DNA of 64,000 nt from Pseudoteredinibacter isoporae_A (GCF_040372805.1 NZ_BAABWJ010000001.1:1240001-1304000), one strand, 5' to 3'. Counted from the stretch's first letter, positions 44,670 to 53,340 are shown. Translations and numbers: made by a program. The notes: generated by a model from the sequence alone, not told the origin.

Positions 44670-44719
44670 ATTTAGATGATTGTGTGGTTTTGCATCGGAA
44701 TCGATTCTGGCATCTAAAT
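44670..44719. promoter_or_regulatory. Spaced inverted repeat in the pta-transporter divergent spacer
   Basis: Perfect nine-base arms ATTTAGATG (44670-44678) and CATCTAAAT (44711-44719) enclose 32 bases that include the ten-base palindrome GAATCGATTC (44698-44707). It lies in the 217-base gap between divergent starts, so it could control both genes. No T-run marks it as a terminator. Confidence 0.4.
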
Positions 44720-44801
44720 TAGTGTTGGTGGTTTCTTGAAAAAAACCAGTATACTGCCGCTTGTACAATAACAATAACGACCATAAAAACGGACACCCAA
44801 T

Positions 44802-46163
44802 ATGAGTAATGAACGCGAGCGTGCTGCGCAGCAGCCAGGTTTTCATTGGTTAGGATTTACTGCACGCATTCCCATTTTGCATACTCGTGTTTGCTGGCCG
44901 GAATTTTTTCAAGGCATTTTGGTTTCAGCAGCAACGGCCCTGGCGTTGGTTCCTTTGTTGACCACTTACTTTGGTCTCAGTTTCGAAGAAGCCATTGCCA
45001 TGTCTTTTCTGCACAGTTTTCTGATCAGTGCATCCTGGATGATTTTTGGTGAACCCTATGCTTCGGGTTGGCTTACACCGGCATTACCCTTTGTGTTAAC
45101 TCTGTTATTGTCCGATAGCTTTTCCGACCCAACTGAACGTTTGCAAATGATGACGGCAATCTCCCTGGATTTTGCCTTGTTGTTGGCCGTGCTCGGAGTC
45201 AGTGGTTTGGGAGCGAAGCTGATTAAAGTCATGCCCGAAGTGCTTAAAGGGGCCGTGATCCTCGGTGCTTCAATCGCCGCTTTTCTGAAAGTGTTTGATC
45301 TGCAGGCCGCCGACAACATTTTTAATACGCACCCGTATAGTGCCAGTGTTGCGATTGGCTTGTCTTTGTTGCTGGCGTTCTCGGCGCCGCTGCATCGCCT
45401 GGCGGCACGGTATCCAATGTTGGCTAGGCTGGTGGCCTTGGGTTTGCTTCCCGGCTTTGTTTTAGGTGCTGTTATTGGTGCTGTTATGGGCGAGCTGCAA
45501 TTTGATATTCAAATGGGCTTTTTTGCGTTGCCTATGATGGACATGTTTAACAAAGTCAGTCCATTCGCGATTGGATGGCCGAGCCTGGAGATGTTTATTC
45601 AGGGCATGCCGCTTGCGCTGATCGGTTATATTTTGTTTTTTGGGGATCTGCTTACCGGTAAGGAAGTGCTCGCCATGGTGGCCAAAAACCGAGAGGACGA
45701 ACCATTAAATTTTAATGACTCCCGCACACATATTTCGGTCGCCATCCGCAATGCCATCAGTGCATTGATTGCGCCGTTCTTTCCGACTCAGGGCATTTTG
45801 TGGACCGGCATTCATGTTGTGATTGCGCAGCGCTGGCAACAGGGTCGACAGGCCATGGGGTCGCTGTTCGATGGTATCTCTTCCTACTACATGCTGGGCC
45901 TGCCATTTATCTTTTTTCTTGCACCCGTGGTGACGGGTATCAAACCTATGATGCCGATTGCCTTAGCAGTTACATTGGCCCTGACAGGTTTTGCCTGCGC
46001 TTATGTAGCGATGGCCAAGGCCAAAAATAATGCTGAACGTGGTTGTATGCTGCTGTCAGCGATGTGTCTGGCGATGATGGACCCATGGCTGGGTTTGATT
46101 TTGGCTGTACTGATGAGTGTGTTTCTGGTGGACTTTAAAGCCGAGGCTGCGGAAGCGGATTAA
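44802..46163 (+). CDS. Polytopic inner-membrane transporter (SLC23/26-like fold, DUF3360-like)
   Basis: 453-residue membrane protein with roughly a dozen hydrophobic helices. Features include FFQGILVSAATALALVP, GEPYASGWLTPALPF (a broken-helix substrate site resembling UraA/SLC26 proteins), MPEVLKGAVILGASIAAF and GYILFFGDLLTGKEVL. It looks like a protein family that I recall as DUF3360 within the xanthine/uracil and sulfate permease superfamily, but the substrate is unknown. Divergent from the phosphotransacetylase-acetate kinase pair, so uptake of an organic anion is possible but unproven. Confidence 0.65.
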   Translation: MSNERERAAQQPGFHWLGFTARIPILHTRVCWPEFFQGILVSAATALALVPLLTTYFGLSFEEAIAMSFLHSFLISASWMIFGEPYASGWLTPALPFVLTLLLSDSFSDPTERLQMMTAISLDFALLLAVLGVSGLGAKLIKVMPEVLKGAVILGASIAAFLKVFDLQAADNIFNTHPYSASVAIGLSLLLAFSAPLHRLAARYPMLARLVALGLLPGFVLGAVIGAVMGELQFDIQMGFFALPMMDMFNKVSPFAIGWPSLEMFIQGMPLALIGYILFFGDLLTGKEVLAMVAKNREDEPLNFNDSRTHISVAIRNAISALIAPFFPTQGILWTGIHVVIAQRWQQGRQAMGSLFDGISSYYMLGLPFIFFLAPVVTGIKPMMPIALAVTLALTGFACAYVAMAKAKNNAERGCMLLSAMCLAMMDPWLGLILAVLMSVFLVDFKAEAAEAD

Positions 46164-46175
46164 GGCAGGCAGAAA

Positions 46176-46199
46176 AAAGCCCGGAATTATCCGGGCTTT
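46176..46199. terminator. Bidirectional intrinsic terminator
   Basis: A ten-base-pair stem, AAAGCCCGGA and TCCGGGCTTT, with loop ATTA, 12 bases after the transporter stop and about 25 bases from the end of the converging small gene. The A/T ends make it work in both directions. Confidence 0.88.
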
Positions 46200-46224
46200 G
46201 AAATTTGTCTAATGGCCGCAGCGT

Positions 46225-46458
46225 TTAGGCAGCTGACTTATACCGTTTTAAGGTATCTGAAAAGGTTGGCTTCTCACATACAAATTCAACAAAGGCGTCC
46301 ACGCCAGCGGTCGCTTGATCTCGATCGTCGAATGGACCGATGTCGATCTGCTCGCGAGTACTGTAATACCAGTAGTCGCCAGACTTGAAACAACGTTCGC
46401 TGCGAGGCGGAATTCGTCCTGCTTCGCCTTTTCTCGGTTCTGTGCTAAGTGCTTTCAT
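46225..46458 (-). CDS. Small conserved protein (DUF6316-like)
   Basis: 77 residues from the ATG at 46456-46458, which follows a strong Shine-Dalgarno (GGGAGGA); the longer frame to 46515 is unlikely. Core pattern: RCFKSGDYWYYSTREQIDIGPFDDRDQATAGV, given here in pieces as CFKSGDYWYY and GPFDDRDQA, then a helix. Small proteins with this aromatic strand, GPF turn and alpha-helix resemble what I remember as DUF6316 in gammaproteobacteria. Function is unknown. It stands alone between a terminator and a palindrome-bearing promoter region. Confidence 0.65.
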   Translation of the reverse strand: MKALSTEPRKGEAGRIPPRSERCFKSGDYWYYSTREQIDIGPFDDRDQATAGVDAFVEFVCEKPTFSDTLKRYKSAA

Positions 46459-46522
46459 GGTGTTCCTCCCTGGTTCGCACAAATATTGTGGCCCTATCCT
46501 GGCCTTTTTGATCATTCCTAAT

Positions 46523-46568
46523 GCGATTATAGTTAAATCTCATCAGGAGAAAATCATACTATTCTCCT
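46523..46568 (-). promoter_or_regulatory. Candidate promoter and operator of the small DUF6316-like gene
   Basis: On the minus strand TATAAT is present at about 46525-46530, some 65 bases before the ATG. Just upstream an inverted repeat AGGAGAA-N10-TTCTCCT (46545-46568) covers where the -35 element should be, and no good -35 hexamer is seen. This layout suggests an activator- or repressor-controlled promoter. Confidence 0.35.
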
Positions 46569-46590
46569 AACCTGACTAAAAATAGATCAA

Positions 46591-47361
46591 TTAAGGGTGG
46601 CTCGCTACTTGCTCAAGACCGTTTTGTGACGCAGTTCCGCTTATGAGTGTCGAGGCAAGCACGAATTCAATGCCGGCCATACGCAAGGGAGGGCCCAGTC
46701 TCTCAAGGACTTCGAGGGTTTCAGGGTAGGGGTGGCCAATGGCAATGGCATGACCATGGCGCTTCGCATGATTGATCGCTTTTTCCAGCTGGGTCAGGAT
46801 GTCGATCTGCTGTCGACTGTTGTCCAGGAATATGTCCCGGCTGGCACTGGGGACGTGATTCTGTTGGGCCAGCACTTGTGCCTGGCTCAGCGGGCTGGTG
46901 CGGCTGTCGATAAAGAAGAAGGAGGTTTCCCGCAACTCGTCCATCAGCCATTGCATCGCCTGAGGCTGTTCGGTTAAGGCTGAGCCCATATGGTTGTTTA
47001 CGCCGCGAATATGGGGAACCGCTGCCAGCCCCAGACGAACGGTATTCTTAAATTCCTCTTCCGCCATTGCAGGCGTCAGGCCGCCTTCGTCCAGGGGGGC
47101 ATCTTCGTCGTGGCTGGCCATGGGCAGGTGCAGCATGATTTCTTTGCCCGCTTCATGCCCAGCTGTTGCCAGCTCGCGGGCATTCGGGCTGTGAGGAATA
47201 ACCGCCAGGGTGACAGGTACGGGTAGTTGGATGCTCCGGTAGCCGTTCTCCAGGTGATAGCCAATGTCATCGATAATGATGGCCAAGCGGGGTTTTTGAG
47301 CATGAGCTGGCACCCAGGCCATGCTCGCGATCGCGATAAATAGGGTAAAACAGAACTTCAT
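46591..47361 (-). CDS. Divergent polysaccharide deacetylase family protein
   Basis: 256-residue exported protein with a signal peptide (cleavage about residue 21, AHA). NodB-like barrel of the divergent (YibQ) type: LAIIIDDIGYHLENG at the start, MLHLPMASHDE, GVNNHMGSALTE with metal-site His residues, FFIDSRTSPLSQA and AIAIGHPYPETLEVL. In E. coli the homologue follows envC, as here via ctpA. Its substrate is unknown, probably envelope glycan. It starts 6 bases after ctpA ends. Confidence 0.88.
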   Translation of the reverse strand: MKFCFTLFIAIASMAWVPAHAQKPRLAIIIDDIGYHLENGYRSIQLPVPVTLAVIPHSPNARELATAGHEAGKEIMLHLPMASHDEDAPLDEGGLTPAMAEEEFKNTVRLGLAAVPHIRGVNNHMGSALTEQPQAMQWLMDELRETSFFFIDSRTSPLSQAQVLAQQNHVPSASRDIFLDNSRQQIDILTQLEKAINHAKRHGHAIAIGHPYPETLEVLERLGPPLRMAGIEFVLASTLISGTASQNGLEQVASHP

Positions 47362-47367
47362 ACAGAC

Positions 47368-48675
47368 TTATTTTTTGCTCAGCAGGCTTAGGCCTTTCAG
47401 AATATTCAAGGCTTCATAGAGTTGATTGTCGCGCTCCAGAAGCTTGCGGCCGTTGGCTTGGCGGCGCTCACGTTCGGCGGCATCATTTTCTTCACCGCCA
47501 TTGGCGTTACCCAAGTGGCCGGAAAGGTCGGCCTCGGTAACACGAGCACGGGGTTTAATGGCAGTCAAACGGGCGCGCTCGACTTCAATATCCGGTTCAA
47601 TTCCCTGAGCCTGAATAGAACGGCCATTGGGCGTGAAATACAAAGAGGTCGTCAGTTTAATGGCTTTCTCTTTGCTGATGGGAATCACACTTTGCACAGA
47701 ACCTTTGCCGAAACTGCGTGTGCCCAATATGACAGCGCGATCGTGATCCTGTAATGCTCCGGCAACAATTTCCGAAGCCGATGCAGAACCACCGTTGATC
47801 AGAACAATGATTGGTAAGCCGTCGGCAATATCACCAGACTCGGCATTAAATTCGGCATTGGCGCCTTTAATGCGGCCTTCGGTGTAGACCACTTGGCCGC
47901 CATCCAACAGGGCATCGGCAACTTGTACAGATGCTCGCAACACGCCGCCCGGGTTATTACGCAGATCAATAATCAGTCCTTTGAGAGGTTCGGCCTCGGA
48001 CTTCATTTTTTCGATCGCTTTGACGAAATCCTTACCGGTTGGAATCTGGAATTGAGCAATGCGGATCAAGCCGTAGTGATCATCCAACAGGCGAGAGCGC
48101 ACGCTGGTCACCTTGATATAGTCGCGAATGATTTCAATATCTTTGGGTTTTTCTAAACCTTCGCGCATTACCTTTAAGGTAATTTTACTGCCTTTCTCAC
48201 CACGCATAAGTTCGATGGCGTCGGCAAGGCTTTTACCTTTGATGCTTTCACCATCGATCTGAACAATCAGATCGCCGGCTTCAATACCGGCCGTTGAGGC
48301 TGGGGTATCGTCCATGGGGCTGATGACTTTTACAAAACCATCTTCCATGCCCACTTCAATTCCAAGGCCGCCATATTGACCGGTGGTGTTTTCTTTCAGA
48401 TTGTCAAAATTGCTGGCGTCGAGAAAGGTTGAATGGGGATCCAGCTCACTCAGCATGCCTTTGATGGCGTACTCGAACAGGGTTGCGTCGTCGACTTCTT
48501 CAATATAACCACTGCGGATATCTTCAAAGACTCGGGTAAACGTACGCAGGTCGTCCAAGGGTAGGCGACCTTGCTGGGCATCTTCCTCGGTGGCGGCATC
48601 TTGCGCATGGCTGATGCCTGTTGCAAGGCTCAGGCAAAGGGCAAGACTGATGTGCTTTAGTCGGCTCGGCCTCAT
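47368..48675 (-). CDS. ctpA: C-terminal processing peptidase CtpA (S41 family)
   Basis: 435-residue periplasmic serine protease. A signal peptide (about 1-24, SHA), a helical N-domain, a PDZ domain (about 95-175, with GGLGIEVGMEDG and AGIEAGDLIVQIDGE) and the S41 catalytic domain follow in order. The Ser-Lys dyad is in NGGSASASEIVAGAL and RSFGKGSVQ. Such CTPs degrade or trim peptidoglycan-hydrolase proteins. The order envC-ctpA-deacetylase supports an envelope role. Confidence 0.94.
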   Translation of the reverse strand: MRPSRLKHISLALCLSLATGISHAQDAATEEDAQQGRLPLDDLRTFTRVFEDIRSGYIEEVDDATLFEYAIKGMLSELDPHSTFLDASNFDNLKENTTGQYGGLGIEVGMEDGFVKVISPMDDTPASTAGIEAGDLIVQIDGESIKGKSLADAIELMRGEKGSKITLKVMREGLEKPKDIEIIRDYIKVTSVRSRLLDDHYGLIRIAQFQIPTGKDFVKAIEKMKSEAEPLKGLIIDLRNNPGGVLRASVQVADALLDGGQVVYTEGRIKGANAEFNAESGDIADGLPIIVLINGGSASASEIVAGALQDHDRAVILGTRSFGKGSVQSVIPISKEKAIKLTTSLYFTPNGRSIQAQGIEPDIEVERARLTAIKPRARVTEADLSGHLGNANGGEENDAAERERRQANGRKLLERDNQLYEALNILKGLSLLSKK

Positions 48676-48790
48676 AATTTGACGTCCATTATCCGGTAGT
48701 TCTTATTGGCGGGTGTTCAGCCGCAACCATACCACACTTAGTGCTTGCAGAGCGTATTTTTAAGGGCTCTAACGGTGTATTGCAGCGTAT

Positions 48791-49936
48791 TCAGGCTCGG
48801 CACCAGCGGGCCGGGTTGGTAGGGTTCCCCTTGTAGCGAATCTCGAAGTAAACCCCGGGCTCTTCCAGTCCGCCGGTATTGCCAACCTTGGCGATCACAT
48901 CGTTGCTGTTGACCCAGTCTCCAGTGTCTTTCAGAAGAGTCTGGTTGTGGGCATACAGACTCATATAACCCTCGCCGTGATCGACAATAATCAACATGCC
49001 GTGGCCTTTCAGGTAATCGGAAAAGACCACGCGCCCGTGGTGAACGGCGCGGACCGGGCGGCCATCATTGGCGCGAATGAAAACGCCCTGCCACTTCAAT
49101 TTGCCATCGGCTCGGGGGCTGCCAAAACGGTGGCGAATGCGTCCGCTACTGGGCCATTTAAGTTTGCCTTTGCGCTTTTTAAACGCGACACCACTGCCAG
49201 GTAACTTAATATTGGCGAGAGTTTGGCTGACCTCGTCCAATAGTTTTTGCAGGCGTTTTTGGTCGGCGGCTTTGCTCTGAAGTTGCGCGTCTTTCGAGGC
49301 CAGCGTTTTGTTCAATGCAGCGAGGGTGCGGCGGCGTTCGGATTGCCGGGAACTGAGTTCCTTGTGTTGGCTTTGCAGGCGGCTTTGTTGTTCGCCAATT
49401 GCCTCGGTCTTGGCCAGGATCGCAGGCTCGATTTCATCGAGCTTTGTGATGGTATCGCGAAACTCAGCCAGTTTTTCTTGCCTGGCTTCCAGGATGTAAT
49501 GGTAATAGCGAAGTTGACGACTGAATTTGTCAGGCTCTTGCTGATTGAGCAAGAGGCGCAAGTTGCCGCGTTGGCCTAGGCGGTAAGCGCCATTAATTTC
49601 TTCGCCAATATGTTTTTGCTGGCTGAGTTTTTTTTGCTGAAGTTGCGCCCGCTCTTTATTGAGCCGGCTTAGCTGCTTTTTTTGGCTGGCAAGATCTCCC
49701 TTGAGGCGGTCGATCTTTTTCAGCAATTCGGCAATATCTTCTTCGGAGGTTTGCAGTTTATTTTGCAGCGCATTGCGATTGGATTTTACCGAGTTGATCT
49801 CCTGTTTGAGTTCCGCAATGGTGTCGCGCAATTGTTTTAATTTATCTTCGTATTCCGTGGCGGAATCCTGAGCCAGTAAAACCGGCGACCAGATCAAACA
49901 GGCACAGAGGCCAACTCGGGTTAACAAACGCTGCAT
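48791..49936 (-). CDS. envC: Murein hydrolase activator EnvC
   Basis: 381-residue periplasmic division protein. Signal peptide about 1-22, then a long coiled coil (about 23-240) rich in Gln, Lys and Leu, and a C-terminal LytM/M23 domain (about 265-380). The LytM domain is degenerate: the first zinc ligand region reads WQGVFIRAND instead of HxGxD and the last motif is VYFEIRY instead of HxH, so it should be catalytically dead, as known for EnvC. It activates amidases AmiA/B via FtsEX during septation. Confidence 0.93.
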   Translation of the reverse strand: MQRLLTRVGLCACLIWSPVLLAQDSATEYEDKLKQLRDTIAELKQEINSVKSNRNALQNKLQTSEEDIAELLKKIDRLKGDLASQKKQLSRLNKERAQLQQKKLSQQKHIGEEINGAYRLGQRGNLRLLLNQQEPDKFSRQLRYYHYILEARQEKLAEFRDTITKLDEIEPAILAKTEAIGEQQSRLQSQHKELSSRQSERRRTLAALNKTLASKDAQLQSKAADQKRLQKLLDEVSQTLANIKLPGSGVAFKKRKGKLKWPSSGRIRHRFGSPRADGKLKWQGVFIRANDGRPVRAVHHGRVVFSDYLKGHGMLIIVDHGEGYMSLYAHNQTLLKDTGDWVNSNDVIAKVGNTGGLEEPGVYFEIRYKGNPTNPARWCRA

Positions 49937-49955
49937 ATAAAGCTATCTCCGTAGT

Positions 49956-51509
49956 CTAGTGTGCCGCCAGAATGGCCAGATTATTGCCATCCATTTCACT
50001 CGGCTGATCAATACCCATCAAGGCCAGCATGGTAGGGGCGACGTCGGCCAGACTGCCGCCATCGGCTAGACGAATATCTCGTTGTCCATAATAAACGAAG
50101 GGTACTGGCAAGGTTGTGTGCTGGGTATGTTTTTGACCACTTTCATTGTCGAACATGGTTTCCACATTGCCGTGATCAGCTGTTACCAAGGCTTCGCCAC
50201 CAGCAGCATCAACACTTGCAAAAACTTTGGCGAGACAGTCGTCCACAACTTCGACAGCTTGAATCGCGGCGTGGTAATCACCGGTGTGCCCGACCTGGTC
50301 GCAGTTGGCATAGTTGCAGATGATGACGTCGTATTTGCCGGACTCGATGGCAGCGGTCAGTTTTTCGGTGACTTCCGGTGCACTCATCTCGGGCTTTTGA
50401 TCGTAAGTTTCCACGTCGGGAGACGGGATCAACTCGCGGCATTCACCTTCGAATAATTCTTCCTGCCCGCCGCTGAAAAAGAAGGTTACGTGGGCGTATT
50501 TTTCAGTTTCGGCAATACGCAATTGTTGCTTGCCCTGTTTGGCCATGATTTCGCCGAAAGAGTTGATCAGATTTTGAGGCGGGAAGGCGCAGCTGGCTGG
50601 AATGTCGGCAGCGTATTCTGTGGTCATCACAAAGTCGGCCAGAGCGGGGCGCGCTTCACGTTCGAATCCATCGAAGCTATCATCTACAAAGGCACGACTG
50701 ATTTGACGCGCGCGATCCGGGCGAAAATTCATGAACAGAAGACAATCGCCATCATTGACGGTGGCGGCCTGTTCGTTGTCGTCGGCAATAACTGTGGCTT
50801 TTACGAATTCATCGTCTTCACCACGGGCGTACGCGGCTTGCAATGCACTGATGGGGTCAGCGTAACGGTAGTCGGCTTTGCCAAGTGTCATAAGGTCGTA
50901 GGTTTGTTGTACGCGATCCCAGCGATTGTCTCGATCCAAACCAAAGAAACGACCGCTGATTGAAGCAATGCGACCCAGGCCTTTTTCTCTCAGAAGAGCG
51001 TCGCTTGCATGCAAGGATGGCTCGGCACTTCGAGGGGGAACATCGCGACCGTCAAGAAAGGCGTGCAAATAGATTTCCTTGGCCCCCCGTTGTGCGGCAA
51101 GCTCGATTGCGGCATTCAGGTGAGCTTCGTGGCTGTGTACACCCCCTGGCGACAGAAGGCCCATAATGTGCACGGCGCCGTTGTTCGCAACGGCCTTGTC
51201 GATGGCGTTGGTGTAGCTGGGGTTGTCGAAAAAATCGCCATCAGAAATGGCTTTGTTGATACGCGTGTAATTCTGGTAAACGACGCGGCCAGCGCCGAGA
51301 GTCATATGGCCGACTTCGGAATTCCCCATCTGACCTTCGGGAAGGCCCACAGCCATTCCGGAAGTGGCAATCAAGGTGTTAGCCCGTTCTTGCACCAGAG
51401 CGTCCCAGGTGGGGCTGTTGGCATTGTGTATCGCGTTGTGCTCCTGACTATCCGAGTAGCCAAAACCATCCAAAATGAGCAGAACCAGAGGGCCTTTCGC
51501 CGCCGTCAT
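49956..51509 (-). CDS. gpmI: 2,3-bisphosphoglycerate-independent phosphoglycerate mutase
   Basis: 517 residues from the ATG at 51507-51509 (AAGGTAA upstream), the family-typical start. It interconverts 3- and 2-phosphoglycerate using two manganese ions. The phosphatase-like domain supplies LLILDGFGY (metal Asp14), the phosphoserine MGNSEVGH (Ser64) and, near the C-terminus, TADHGNVE. The transferase domain insert has HAFLDGRDVPP and SGRFFGLDRDNRWDR. Followed by envC with 19 bases. Confidence 0.96.
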   Translation of the reverse strand: MTAAKGPLVLLILDGFGYSDSQEHNAIHNANSPTWDALVQERANTLIATSGMAVGLPEGQMGNSEVGHMTLGAGRVVYQNYTRINKAISDGDFFDNPSYTNAIDKAVANNGAVHIMGLLSPGGVHSHEAHLNAAIELAAQRGAKEIYLHAFLDGRDVPPRSAEPSLHASDALLREKGLGRIASISGRFFGLDRDNRWDRVQQTYDLMTLGKADYRYADPISALQAAYARGEDDEFVKATVIADDNEQAATVNDGDCLLFMNFRPDRARQISRAFVDDSFDGFEREARPALADFVMTTEYAADIPASCAFPPQNLINSFGEIMAKQGKQQLRIAETEKYAHVTFFFSGGQEELFEGECRELIPSPDVETYDQKPEMSAPEVTEKLTAAIESGKYDVIICNYANCDQVGHTGDYHAAIQAVEVVDDCLAKVFASVDAAGGEALVTADHGNVETMFDNESGQKHTQHTTLPVPFVYYGQRDIRLADGGSLADVAPTMLALMGIDQPSEMDGNNLAILAAH

Positions 51510-51774
51510 TGTTATTACCTTAATTGCTATCACTGAAAAGCCGAGAATTTTACCTCTTTGAGCTCAGTAACACCATGAAATCAGAGGGGCTTGGGAGACT
51601 TTCCGTGATGCGGGACCGTTCGTTTTGTACTTCGTCTGCCTATCGGCCAGCAGCGCCCTTATTTTCCCTCCCATGGATGAAATATACGGGCTATAGCGTG
51701 TATACTGCGGCGCTTTGATTTTAGCCAAGCTTGGCCCGCTTTGGGGCTGCAGCAATGAAGAGGGCGGTAGACGC

Positions 51775-52185
51775 GTGGACGTACTGGTATTTGTTACTGA
51801 GCAATGGTTGTTGGTCAGTATTCTGTTTGGCCTGATTTGTTTCTATGTTTTCACAGAGAAGCAAAAAGGCGGCAAATCCATCAGCAGTCATGAGCTGACT
51901 CGCTTGGTGAATGACGGCGAGGCTGTGATTCTGGATGTTCGTGACACCAAGGATTTCAATGCAGGCCATATCGTGGATGCACTGAATATTCCGTTCACGA
52001 CCATGGAAAAGCGCATTGTTGAGTTGGACAAGCATGAAGGGAAAACCATCGTTGTCGTCGATAAAATGGGGCAACATGCCGGTGCTGTGGGTAAGCAGTT
52101 GGCCCAGCGTGGCTTTGCGGTCCGTCGTCTGAGTGGCGGCATGATGGATTGGCAGGGCCAGAATCTGCCCGTTGTGAAGAAATAG
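51775..52185 (+). CDS. Membrane-anchored rhodanese-like protein
   Basis: 136 residues from a GTG at 51775 with AGAGGG upstream; a TTG at 51715 is less likely. One N-terminal transmembrane helix (about 8-24) precedes a single rhodanese domain (VILDVRDTKDFNAGHI, ALNIPF, LSGGMMDWQGQNLP). The active-site loop reads VVVDKMGQHAG, with no catalytic cysteine, so sulfur transfer is unlikely and a binding role is inferred. It lies just before grxC and secB, the conserved YibN position. Confidence 0.85.
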   Translation: MDVLVFVTEQWLLVSILFGLICFYVFTEKQKGGKSISSHELTRLVNDGEAVILDVRDTKDFNAGHIVDALNIPFTTMEKRIVELDKHEGKTIVVVDKMGQHAGAVGKQLAQRGFAVRRLSGGMMDWQGQNLPVVKK

Positions 52186-52195
52186 GGGCGGGATC

Positions 52196-52447
52196 ATGAC
52201 CGATATCATCATCTATTCCAGTGATTTTTGTCCTTTTTGCCACCGTGCTAAAGCCCTCTTGTCCTCTAAAGGGGTCGATTACACCGAGTTGAAGGTGGAT
52301 GGTAATCCGGAGTTACGCGCCGAGATGATGCGCAAGGCTCAGCAGAGAACGGTTCCTCAGATTTGGATTGGGCAGCGCCATATTGGAGGCTGTGACGACT
52401 TGTACACCTTGGAACGAGCGGGTCAGCTGGACCCTTTGCTGGCCTAG
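52196..52447 (+). CDS. grxC: Glutaredoxin 3
   Basis: 83-residue thioredoxin-fold dithiol reductase using glutathione. Active site CPFC at Cys12 and Cys15, the cis-proline segment TVPQIWIGQRHIGG and the GGCDDL glutathione-binding loop are present. It starts 10 bases after the rhodanese gene, and secB lies 215 bases further on. Confidence 0.95.
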   Translation: MTDIIIYSSDFCPFCHRAKALLSSKGVDYTELKVDGNPELRAEMMRKAQQRTVPQIWIGQRHIGGCDDLYTLERAGQLDPLLA

Positions 52448-52578
52448 ACACGCCGAATCTCGTGAACTTTGCCGGGTGGCCTTGAAATCGAAAAAACCAC
52501 CCCAATCTGATCGATATTACCCGGTACTTTAGCTTCGCAGTGGCTTAGCTCAGGTTTTAGCCGGTTTAATGGGAGCAA

Positions 52579-52602
52579 TACGAAGCGATTTATCGTTTCG
52601 TA
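52579..52602. promoter_or_regulatory. Near-perfect 24-base palindrome upstream of secB
   Basis: Arms of eleven bases beginning TACGAA and ending TTCGTA pair with only one mismatch around a TT centre, 60 bases before the secB start. A second short palindrome (GGTGTT-A-AACACC, 52625-52637) follows about 25 bases before the ATG. The two-base centre favours a dimeric DNA-binding site over an RNA hairpin. Confidence 0.4.
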
Positions 52603-52662
52603 ACATCGAACGTAGACAATAACGGGTGTTAAACACCTTACATTTAAAGAGTAGGCAAGAGT

Positions 52663-53166
52663 ATGGCTGAAGAGCATAACCAGGAAGCTGCAGCGGCAGC
52701 AGAAGAACAAGCAGGTCAACAATTCGCGGTTCAGCGTTTATACGTGAAAGACGTATCCTTCGAAGCCCCAATGGGCGCAGAAGCGTTTACCAAGCAATGG
52801 CAACCCGCAGTTAACCAGGAGCTGGGTAACAAGGTTAATAAGTTGGATGACAACAACTACGAAGTGACCTTGACCATCACGGTAACGGTTAAGTTGGGCG
52901 AAGAGACTGCATTCCTGGCCGAAGTTCACCAGGCAGGTATCTTCACCATCACGGGTTTGGAAGAGCAGCAGCTGACCCACGTTTTGAACACCATGTGCCC
53001 GAACATTTTGTTCCCATACGCACGTGAAGCCATCGACAACATCGTGGGCAAAGGCAGTTTCCCTGCACTGATGTTGCCACCGGTTAACTTCGACGCTTTG
53101 TTTGCACAAGCTGTTCAACAACAGCAGCAACAAGCCGCCGAAGCACCTCAGGACGAGACGCACTAA
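52663..53166 (+). CDS. secB: Protein-export chaperone SecB
   Basis: 167-residue cytosolic tetrameric chaperone that holds precursors unfolded for SecA. The conserved core FAVQRLYVKDVSFEAP, AEVHQAGIFTI, CPNILFPYARE and FPALMLPPVNFDALF is complete. It has an acidic N-terminus and a Gln-rich tail (about 150-160). It follows grxC, the standard gammaproteobacterial order, and ends at a strong terminator. Confidence 0.97.
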   Translation: MAEEHNQEAAAAAEEQAGQQFAVQRLYVKDVSFEAPMGAEAFTKQWQPAVNQELGNKVNKLDDNNYEVTLTITVTVKLGEETAFLAEVHQAGIFTITGLEEQQLTHVLNTMCPNILFPYAREAIDNIVGKGSFPALMLPPVNFDALFAQAVQQQQQQAAEAPQDETH

Positions 53167-53185
53167 GAAGCTCGTTTTCCTGATG

Positions 53186-53214
53186 AAAAAACGCCGCTAT
53201 ATGCGGCGTTTTTT
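53186..53214 (+). terminator. Intrinsic terminator after secB
   Basis: Stem ACGCCGC/GCGGCGT with loop TATAT (53191-53209), A-run before and six T after, 20 bases beyond the secB stop. Confidence 0.93.
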
Positions 53215-53340
53215 ATGTCTATTTCTGCACAATCTCTTTCGAATAACAAAATCGATTAGTGTTGGCCCCCATAAGTGGTCTATGCTTTATCCTTTCCCCA
53301 TTCATCGATGCTGGCTGAAGTCATTCTGCCTAAGGGCACC

